From Nanoarchaeota archaeon SCGC AAA011-G17 (GTDB taxonomy: Archaea; Nanobdellota; Nanobdellia; SCGC-AAA011-G17), in assembly GCA_000402515.1 (NCBI GenBank), contig AQRL01000027.1:1-37245 (forward strand): 37,245 nucleotides of DNA, written 5' to 3'. Below the pieces are notes generated by a model. It made no database searches, was not told the origin of the DNA, and was given only the letters and a program-made list of their open reading frames with translations. The position numbers and the translations under genes were made by a program. Below, one piece after another: positions 7,024-12,043 of the stretch (the first letter of the stretch is position 1; each line of letters opens with the position of its first letter).

Positions 7024-7479
7024 ATGGCAAGAATGCATTCAAGAAAGAAGGGAAAGTCAGGTTCAATTAAGCCAATAGAGACTAAAAAACCTACCTGGTT
7101 AAAATATGACCCAAAAGAAATTACATTGTTAATCCAGAAAATATCAAAGCAGGGTAAAACAGCATCTGAGATTGGAATTATTCTAAGAGATACATATGGA
7201 ATACCGGATGCAAAACCAATAATAAACAAAAAAATAACCCAGATATTAAAAGAAAGTAATCTCACTAAAAAGATTCCAGAAGATTTGGCTGCACTAATAA
7301 AAAAAGTTATCAAGATTATGAAACATTTGGAGCAGAACAAACATGATCAGCCATCAAGAAGGGGATTAACACTTACAGAATCAAAAATAAACAGGCTGGC
7401 AAAATACTACAAAAAAACAAAAAAGATTCCTCAGGACTGGAAATATACAAGAGAAAAAGCTAAATTATTTATAGAATGA
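7024..7479 (+). CDS. rps15: 30S ribosomal protein uS15
   Basis: This 151-residue protein is the archaeal/eukaryotic-type S15 (eukaryotic S13), which binds 16S rRNA in the platform of the small subunit. It opens MARMHSRKKGKSGS, has the extended archaeal N-terminal domain ending near QILKESN, then the conserved helices with DLAALIKKVIKIMKHLEQN and KINRLAKYYKKTKKIPQDWKY. Length is normal for archaea. The stop overlaps the DHH gene start by four bases (ATGA), so translation of the two is coupled; the same order of S15, a RecJ-like protein and S3Ae is known from other archaea. Confidence 0.95.
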   Translation: MARMHSRKKGKSGSIKPIETKKPTWLKYDPKEITLLIQKISKQGKTASEIGIILRDTYGIPDAKPIINKKITQILKESNLTKKIPEDLAALIKKVIKIMKHLEQNKHDQPSRRGLTLTESKINRLAKYYKKTKKIPQDWKYTREKAKLFIE

Positions 7480-8858
7480 AAGATTTTTTAGATGCAGTTA
7501 ATCTAGCTGTCTCAAAATTTAAAGAACTAAATTCTCCAGTTAGGATAATCTCTCATCTTGATTGTGACGGCTTAACATCAGCATCAATATTGTCTGCAGC
7601 ATTCCAAAAGCAGGATGTAAAATTCTCATTATCAATAATACCCAACTTAACAGAAACTATCCTTAAGCAATTATCATTAGAATCCTATAAAACATATTTC
7701 TTTTTAGATCTTGGCTCAGGGATGTTAAAAGAGATTGAAAAAGCACTGCCTGAAAAAAACATATTTATTCTTGATCATCATCAGCCCCAGGATTCCTTAA
7801 CAAATATCAATCATATAAACCCGCACTTGTTTAGTCTAGATGGCTCAGAAATTTCAGCAGCAGGAATAACCTATTTTTTTGCTAAGGAGTTAAATCAAGA
7901 AAATATAAAATTATCCCATTTAGGAATAATAGGTGCAATAGGGGACATGCAGGGAAAAAATGGTTTTTCAGAGATAGTAAATCTAATCTTGGATGATGCT
8001 GTTAAAGTAGGTAAAATAGAAATAAAAAAAGGTCTGAGAATGTTTGGTGCCCAGACAAAGCCTCTATTAAAATTACTTCTCTATTCAACAGACCCATATA
8101 TCCCGGGAATTACAGGAAATGAATCAGAGGTTCATAAGTTCCTAAACGAACTGGCTATTTCTCCGGATAAAAAACTGACAAATTTGACAGAAGAAGAGAC
8201 CAAAAAATTAGTAACTGCAATTATTCTAAAACGTTTAGGCTCAGAAGAAAACCCAGAAGATATCCTTGGCTTTAATTACCTATTAAAGGATGAGCCGGAT
8301 GAATCACCGACAAAAGATGCCAAAGAATTCTCTACCTTATTAAACTCCTGTGGCAGGCTTGGAAAATCCTCCGTGGGTATTGGTGTCTGTTTAAATGATA
8401 AAAGCTCAAAGCAAAAAGCAATTGAAATCCTAGCCCAATTTAGAATAGAGCTGATAACTTCACTTAATTGGTTTTACTCAAATAGGAATTCCTCTTTTAT
8501 AATTGAAAAGCCGGGATTTGTAATAATAAATGCAGAAAATAATGTACGTCCTTCAATGATTGGAACATTAACGTCCATCATCTCAAATTCAAACCTTTAT
8601 TCAACTAATACCATCTTAATTTCTATGGCGCATACTCCGGAAGAGGACATAAAAATTTCAACAAGAATTTGTGGAAGGAGCAAAAATATTAATCTAAAAC
8701 AGCTGTTAAATAGTATAACTAATCTGCTTGGAATTGAATCAGGCGGCCATAACTATGCAGCAGGCTCTGTTATTCCCTTGGAAAAAGAACAGGAATTCAT
8801 ACAATTAGTAATAAAACAACTGGGAACAGAAAGCTTTTTAAAAGCAAATCCAACCTAA
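7476..8858 (+). CDS. DHH-family single-strand nuclease (archaeal RecJ/GAN-like)
   Basis: This 460-residue DHH/DHHA1 phosphoesterase resembles the archaeal RecJ-like nuclease associated with the replisome (GAN). Motif I is SHLDCDGLTSASIL (about residues 26-39), motif II includes FFLDLGSG, motif III is LDHHQP (about 101-106) and motif IV is GAIGDMQG. The C-terminal DHHA1 part carries RICGRSK and GIESGGHNYAAGSVIP, the glycine-histidine nucleic-acid binding loop. All the metal-ligand motifs appear intact. It sits between rps15 and S3Ae, overlapping rps15 by four bases, a placement typical of archaea and the reason to favour the GAN-like nuclease over a nanoRNase. Confidence 0.88.
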   Translation: MKDFLDAVNLAVSKFKELNSPVRIISHLDCDGLTSASILSAAFQKQDVKFSLSIIPNLTETILKQLSLESYKTYFFLDLGSGMLKEIEKALPEKNIFILDHHQPQDSLTNINHINPHLFSLDGSEISAAGITYFFAKELNQENIKLSHLGIIGAIGDMQGKNGFSEIVNLILDDAVKVGKIEIKKGLRMFGAQTKPLLKLLLYSTDPYIPGITGNESEVHKFLNELAISPDKKLTNLTEEETKKLVTAIILKRLGSEENPEDILGFNYLLKDEPDESPTKDAKEFSTLLNSCGRLGKSSVGIGVCLNDKSSKQKAIEILAQFRIELITSLNWFYSNRNSSFIIEKPGFVIINAENNVRPSMIGTLTSIISNSNLYSTNTILISMAHTPEEDIKISTRICGRSKNINLKQLLNSITNLLGIESGGHNYAAGSVIPLEKEQEFIQLVIKQLGTESFLKANPT

Positions 8859-8866
8859 AATTTAAA

Positions 8867-9460
8867 ATGATAGAAGAAAAAAAGAAAAGAAAAAAATGGT
8901 TTTCAATCCCTGCTTCAAAGGAGTTTAGGGAATTAGAAATAGGCGAAGTGCCTGCAAATTCTGTAGAAGACTTGCTAAATAAACATTTATCAGTTCCTCT
9001 TTCAATGATTACAAATGATTTCAAAAAGCAGGGTATCTTAATTACATTTAGAGTAACAGAAATAAAAGACAATAAGCCCGTAACAGAAATAAAAAAAATA
9101 GAAATGCAGCCAACAGCAGTAAAAAAGGCAGCCAGAAGGGATAAAAACAAGATAGATGATTCATTCACATCAAAAACAAAAGATAACATATCTGTTAAGG
9201 TAAAGCCATTATTATTGACCAGAAACAAGACAAAAAGCTCAATACTATCAGTTGTAAGAAAAGAAGCAAGAAACTTTTTAATAGAAAGAATAAACTCATT
9301 AACTTATTCTGATCTGGTTCAGCAGATTTTAAATGCAAGAATACAAAAAGAACTAAGAGATAAATTAAATAAAATCTATCCATTATCTTTTTGTCAGATA
9401 AGATCCTTTATAAAAATGGAGGATAAAAAGCAATATGCCTCACCCAATAATCAACAGTAA
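8867..9460 (+). CDS. rps3ae: 30S ribosomal protein S3Ae (eS1)
   Basis: This 197-residue protein is the archaeal/eukaryotic small-subunit protein eS1. Landmarks are the basic N-terminus EEKKKRKKWFSIPASKEF, the IGEVPANSVEDLLNK segment, the ITFRVTEIKDN strands, the basic RRDKNKIDDSF loop and the C-terminal LRDKLNKIYPLSFCQIRSF. It follows the DHH gene by eight bases. Its 3' end overlaps the ferredoxin gene by 26 bases in a different frame, so the last residues (KKQYASPNNQQ) are encoded by DNA that also encodes the ferredoxin start; they are probably dispensable. Confidence 0.9.
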   Translation: MIEEKKKRKKWFSIPASKEFRELEIGEVPANSVEDLLNKHLSVPLSMITNDFKKQGILITFRVTEIKDNKPVTEIKKIEMQPTAVKKAARRDKNKIDDSFTSKTKDNISVKVKPLLLTRNKTKSSILSVVRKEARNFLIERINSLTYSDLVQQILNARIQKELRDKLNKIYPLSFCQIRSFIKMEDKKQYASPNNQQ

Positions 9461-9626
9461 ATGTACTGGCAAAGAACCCTGCCTAAAGCAGGCAATGGAA
9501 ATCTGCCCTGTAGATGTTTTTGCAGAAGAAAATGGAAAAGTAATAGTAAAACATCCATCTAAATGCATAGGTTGCAGGGCCTGTGAAGCTCAATGTGAGA
9601 ATAATGAGATTGAGGTTGTTGATTAA
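9435..9626 (+). CDS. Small ferredoxin-like iron-sulfur protein
   Basis: This 63-residue protein is a compact ferredoxin. The second half contains CIGCRACEAQCE, a C-x2-C-x2-C-x3-C cluster-binding motif of the 4Fe-4S type. The first half has C-x5-C-x7-CPVDVF, which keeps the distal Cys-Pro but has unusual spacing for the other ligands, so a second cluster may be absent or of another kind. The start lies inside the S3Ae gene, 12 bases after a GGAGG at 9418-9422. It probably serves as an electron carrier; in this window the radical SAM enzymes could use one, but no link is shown. Confidence 0.8.
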   Translation: MPHPIINSKCTGKEPCLKQAMEICPVDVFAEENGKVIVKHPSKCIGCRACEAQCENNEIEVVD

Positions 9627-9669
9627 TTTAATATCTTCTAAATATAAATTAAAACTAAATTAATTATTC

Positions 9670-9686
9670 AGATGTAAATTACATCT
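9670..9686. terminator. Palindrome between convergent genes
   Basis: AGATGTAA and TTACATCT form an 8-bp inverted repeat around a single A, located where the ferredoxin and HEPN genes converge and overlapping the HEPN stop codon. It may act as a bidirectional transcription end or a processing site; there is no long T run beside it. Confidence 0.35.
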
Positions 9687-10155
9687 CAGCAAGTATAAAT
9701 TCTATCCTTTCAACAATAGCTTTAGATTTTTGTAGGAGTTCAGCAAGTAGAACTTTGTTTACATCTGTTTTTGTGCCATACTGAAATTCTTCCCTTAGTG
9801 ATTTAGCATCTTTAGTTGTCATCTGTTCAGTTGTTCTAATAAAATATATATCATTCATACTCAAATTAATTTCTTTATTCTCGATTAAAAACTCTACTGT
9901 GCTTATTGTGCATTCGTGGTTTTTGGATTCAAAACCTTTTTTGAACAGGATCGCTAAGAGTGCGTGATACATGGCATAATAAGATTGAGAGACTGCCCAA
10001 TCATCAAAGTGTCCTTGAACATTGTAATTTGCTGCTTTAAGATTATGCTTTGCTTTCTCAATATGCTCTTTAGAAAGCTTATCATTTGGTTTAATTCTTC
10101 TCATTCTCTTCCCACTTTCAAGACACCAGGTTAATCTATCTTTACTGTTTGGCAC
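9679..10155 (-). CDS. HEPN domain protein
   Basis: This 158-residue protein is an archaeal HEPN-domain partner of a minimal nucleotidyltransferase. The signature helix HIEKAKHNLKAANYNV (about 30-45), then DDWAVSQSYYAMYHALLAILFKKGFESKNHECT (about 52-84), is diagnostic. The catalytic RX4-6H motif of RNase HEPN toxins is not visible: the later segment RTTEQMTTKDAKSLREEFQYG has arginines but no histidine. It may therefore be a non-nucleolytic form or a binding partner. The opening RLTWCLESGKRMRRIKPNDKLSKE matches other family members, which supports the ATG at 10155. It overlaps the upstream MNT gene by 14 bases, so the two are co-translated. Confidence 0.82.
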   Translation of the reverse strand: MPNSKDRLTWCLESGKRMRRIKPNDKLSKEHIEKAKHNLKAANYNVQGHFDDWAVSQSYYAMYHALLAILFKKGFESKNHECTISTVEFLIENKEINLSMNDIYFIRTTEQMTTKDAKSLREEFQYGTKTDVNKVLLAELLQKSKAIVERIEFILAEM

Positions 10156-10720
10156 GTTTTAACACCCCCAAAAATGTTGCTTCTCCCATTAATACAATTC
10201 CTGTTTTGAGTATATTTAAAATTACTTCTTTCTTATTTTTAATCTCCTTGATAAAATCCTCTTTCTTTAAAATTAAAGGAATAGTTGGCTTTGTTCTAAC
10301 CTTTGATAAATTTAAACAAAACTTTGTAACCTCTTTAGGTTTGTTGGTTATAAACAAAACATCTACGTCATTAAATTCTTTATTAGCCAAAATAGAACCG
10401 AATAGAATAATCAGTTCTGCATCTTCAAATTTCTTTATTTCTTCTGCATATATTTTGGAATATCCTTCCAAGGCGCTTTTTTCTTCTAATAACAGAATTT
10501 CACACCATTTTATTGCTTCTTCATTGTTTAGGTTTATTTGATAAAACTTAGCATTTCCCAAATTAGAAGATAAAACAATCTTATTTTTTTCTAACTCTTT
10601 TAAAATTTTAAATGTGCTTCCCACACTTATTTTTAATATCTTAGAGATTTGGTTTATGTTAAGTATCTCTAAATTTCTCAATAAATATAGTATTATTTTT
10701 TTTGTGTTTTTAGGTATCAT
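10142..10720 (-). CDS. HTH-fused MNT nucleotidyltransferase (HEPN partner)
   Basis: This 192-residue protein joins an N-terminal winged helix-turn-helix (about 1-70, with LNINQISKILKISVGSTFKILKELEKNKIV) to a minimal nucleotidyltransferase domain with LIILFGSILANKEFNDVDVLFI (about 115-136), the GS...DxD motif. In known HEPN-MNT modules the nucleotidyltransferase neutralises the HEPN toxin by AMPylation. I chose the ATG at 10720; a GTG at 10732 would add four residues but lies within a palindrome that looks like an operator. Helix-turn-helix plus palindromes upstream suggest self-regulation of the HEPN-MNT operon. Confidence 0.82.
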   Translation of the reverse strand: MIPKNTKKIILYLLRNLEILNINQISKILKISVGSTFKILKELEKNKIVLSSNLGNAKFYQINLNNEEAIKWCEILLLEEKSALEGYSKIYAEEIKKFEDAELIILFGSILANKEFNDVDVLFITNKPKEVTKFCLNLSKVRTKPTIPLILKKEDFIKEIKNKKEVILNILKTGIVLMGEATFLGVLKRAKQ

Positions 10721-10729
10721 CTTATTTTT

Positions 10730-10764
10730 CACTTAAAGTGAATAATTATTCATTATTAATGAAT
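10730..10764 (-). promoter_or_regulatory. Palindromic operator-like sites of the HEPN-MNT operon
   Basis: Two inverted repeats lie just upstream of the ATG at 10720: CACTTAAAGTG (10730-10740) and ATTCAT-5 bases-ATGAAT (10748-10764). A TTTATAAA box at 10766-10773 (read on the minus strand) places the transcription start near 10744-10748, so both repeats lie between the TATA box and the start codon, good positions for repression by the MNT helix-turn-helix. Confidence 0.5.
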
Positions 10765-10765
10765 G

Positions 10766-10773
10766 TTTATAAA
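10766..10773 (-). promoter_or_regulatory. TATA box of the HEPN-MNT operon
   Basis: TTTATAAA on the minus strand is the only clear TATA element upstream of the MNT gene and predicts a short leader containing the palindromes. Confidence 0.45.
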
Positions 10774-10795
10774 TCTTGTGGTAGCCTCTTTTATT

Positions 10796-11386
10796 CTATC
10801 TTTCGCTAGCATTTTTTAATAATTTATAGTATTCCTCTATCCCAATTAAAATAATGTTATTTTTAATAGCTTCGTTTACAACGCTAAACTCTTTACTTTT
10901 TGCCATTCTAATAAAGCTATCATAACTTACTGGGGTTAAATGAATGTCTTGAGGAAAGATGCTTATTTTTTCTTCAACTTTCTTAAAATGCTCTTCATCT
11001 GAAATTAAAAGAAAATCAATATCCGAATGTTTGGTTGCTGTTCCTTTTGCATAGCTTCCAAATAAAAGGATAATAAACGGAAACTCTAATTTTGATAAAC
11101 TATCATAAATTATAGGAAATTCCCTTTTTTTGAACAAATCTTCTCTTCTTGAGTATTCTGCAATAAATACTATCTCATTAAATTTATTGTTAAATGAGCA
11201 TAACCTAGTATTCCCGGCCCTTTTTAGCTCTACAATCCCTTCTTTTTCAAGAGTTTTTAGAGCATTATAAGCAGACTTGTAATTTATCTTTCTAAGCAAG
11301 GCTATCTTTCTTATACTATAAATTTCATCTTTATTTTCTATTAAAAGTTTTAATATTTCAATTTTCTCACCATGCATATTATCCAT
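10796..11386 (-). CDS. Second HTH-fused MNT nucleotidyltransferase
   Basis: This 196-residue protein has the same two-part design: a winged helix-turn-helix (about 1-65, with SIRKIALLRKINYKSAYNALKTLEKEGIVEL) and a nucleotidyltransferase domain with IILLFGSYAKGTATKHSDIDFLLI (about 103-126), an intact GSxAxG...SDIDF motif. It has no HEPN gene next to it. It could be an orphan antitoxin-like transferase, could act on the HEPN product of the neighbouring operon, or could be a self-standing regulator. An 18-bp perfect palindrome just before the start suggests autoregulation. An alternative ATG three codons downstream is possible. Confidence 0.78.
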   Translation of the reverse strand: MDNMHGEKIEILKLLIENKDEIYSIRKIALLRKINYKSAYNALKTLEKEGIVELKRAGNTRLCSFNNKFNEIVFIAEYSRREDLFKKREFPIIYDSLSKLEFPFIILLFGSYAKGTATKHSDIDFLLISDEEHFKKVEEKISIFPQDIHLTPVSYDSFIRMAKSKEFSVVNEAIKNNIILIGIEEYYKLLKNASER

Positions 11387-11390
11387 CTTA

Positions 11391-11408
11391 AACCATAATA
11401 TTATGGTT
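11391..11408. promoter_or_regulatory. 18-bp perfect palindrome, probable operator
   Basis: AACCATAATATTATGGTT reads the same on both strands. It begins 5 bases upstream of the minus-strand MNT start codon and lies next to the TATA box at 11415-11424, so it covers the predicted transcription start. This is an ideal place for a dimeric winged helix protein, most simply the gene's own product. Confidence 0.6.
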
Positions 11409-11414
11409 ACAATA

Positions 11415-11424
11415 CATATATAAA
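11415..11424 (-). promoter_or_regulatory. TATA box of the second HTH-MNT gene
   Basis: The minus-strand reading TTTATATATG is centred about 33 bases before the ATG, giving a very short leader that overlaps the palindrome. Confidence 0.5.
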
Positions 11425-11446
11425 TGTTTTGTTCATGCGAGTAAAA

Positions 11447-11455
11447 TTTATAAAG
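11447..11455 (+). promoter_or_regulatory. TATA box of the tRNA-Thr/tRNA-Val pair
   Basis: TTTATAAAG lies about 37 bases before the tRNA-Thr 5' end, predicting a short 5' leader that is removed during maturation. Confidence 0.45.
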
Positions 11456-11487
11456 CCCTTAAGAATAAAATAACAGGCCTAAATGAT

Positions 11488-11559
11488 GCCTCAGTAGCTC
11501 AGTGGTAGAGCAATTGCCTTGTAAGCAATAGGCCGGGGGTTCAAATCCCTCCTGAGGCT
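11488..11559 (+). tRNA. tRNA-Thr(TGT)
   Basis: A complete, intron-free cloverleaf: acceptor GCCTCAG (11488-11494) with CTGAGGC (11552-11558), discriminator T; D stem GCTC/GAGC; anticodon stem ATTGC/GCAAT around the loop CTTGTAA, giving anticodon TGT; T arm GGGGG-TTCAAAT-CCCTC with one G-T pair. The T discriminator agrees with archaeal threonine tRNAs. Confidence 0.95.
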
Positions 11560-11570
11560 TTTTAGCTTAT

Positions 11571-11625
11571 AATCTACTGAGCAAAGCGAATGTAGATTGG
11601 CTGAATGATAAACTTACCTAAGTTT
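11571..11625 (+). repeat. Two inverted repeats between tRNA genes
   Basis: AATCTAC (11571-11577) pairs with GTAGATT (11592-11598) around 14 bases, and AAACTTA (11610-11616) pairs with TAAGTTT (11619-11625) with two bases between. They fill the spacer between tRNA-Thr and the next tRNA and may be processing or promoter structures. Nothing else is seen in this spacer. Confidence 0.35.
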
Positions 11626-11627
11626 AT

Positions 11628-11770
11628 GGGCCTGTAGTCCAGAATTCCACAAAGAATGGACAATGGCTATGACGCCACCTCGACAAGCACGAGTGCAATG
11701 AGTGCTCGGCATGAAATGGTGGAGATCGAGAGTTCGAGACTATTTTATAGCGAATATCTCTCCAGGCCCA
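11628..11770 (+). tRNA. Probable tRNA-Val(GAC) interrupted by three introns
   Basis: Acceptor GGGCCTG (11628-11634) pairs perfectly with CAGGCCC (11763-11769), discriminator A. Between them a normal tRNA appears only after removing three inserts. (1) D loop: GTCCAGA...TGGCTATGAC fits archaeal tRNA-Val if about 20 bases (near 11644-11663) are removed. (2) Anticodon arm: CCACC (11675-11679) pairs with GGTGG (11718-11722) around 38 bases, so about 31 must go; removal after position 37 (about 11686-11716) leaves anticodon GAC with an unusual C33. (3) T loop: GAGAG (11728-11732) pairs with CTCTC (11758-11762) around 25 bases starting TTCGA, so about 18 go. The result is about 74 bases. In the second insert TCGA/TCGG and GCAC/GTGC form a bulge-helix-bulge-like fold, though the 3' bulge is long. 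A shifted cut would give anticodon GAA; the body fits Val better. Confidence 0.72.
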
Positions 11771-11912
11771 CTATTTATTTAACTAGTAAGTATAAGTATA
11801 CAAAAGTAGTTACACAACATTATTAAAGAAAGATTTCAATTTATTGAAAACAAGCCCTACAAGCCTTCTGGATAGCATATTTAGCGATTTTTAATAATTC
11901 ATTACCACAAAC

Positions 11913-11920
11913 TATATAAA
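11913..11920 (+). promoter_or_regulatory. TATA box of the S-layer gene
   Basis: TATATAAA predicts transcription from about 11940-11945 and a 5' untranslated region of about 100 bases, long for this genome, where many genes look leaderless. The remaining A+T-rich bases from 11771 hold no gene that I can support. Confidence 0.5.
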
Positions 11921-12012
11921 TAAAATAAATCTGTTTAAATTACTTTAATAAACATTACAGCGACATTAATTGAAAGATTACAGCAAACAAAAAAAGTAAA
12001 AAAAATTAATAA

Positions 12013-12041
12013 TCCCAAAAGGGAAACACATGGAGGTGTGT
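12013..12041 (+). promoter_or_regulatory. Hairpins presenting the S-layer ribosome binding site
   Basis: A 5-bp hairpin ACACA (12026-12030)/TGTGT (12037-12041) holds the six bases TGGAGG in its loop, part of the Shine-Dalgarno GGAGGTG (12032-12038), five bases before the ATG at 12044. A second small hairpin TCCC-AAAA-GGGA (12013-12024) lies directly upstream. This strong site fixes the start codon. Confidence 0.55.
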
Positions 12042-12043
12042 AA

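Noticed and set aside
9679-10155. Calling the HEPN protein an RNase toxin.
   Set aside because: The RX4-6H motif needed for that activity is not visible, so only the domain is claimed.
10149-10541. A 130-codon open frame on the plus strand.
   Set aside because: It lies opposite the MNT gene, which has clear domain motifs; the predicted peptide has no pattern of its own.
11571-11625. Possible box C/D guide RNA between the tRNA genes, because CTGA and ATGATAA occur.
   Set aside because: The C and D boxes are not properly paired or spaced and no C'/D' set is present; the region is better described as two inverted repeats.
11628-11770. Reading this tRNA as Phe(GAA).
   Set aside because: It needs an intron before the anticodon, and the acceptor, D arm and variable loop fit archaeal Val better. 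It is not fully excluded because the GAC reading has C at position 33.
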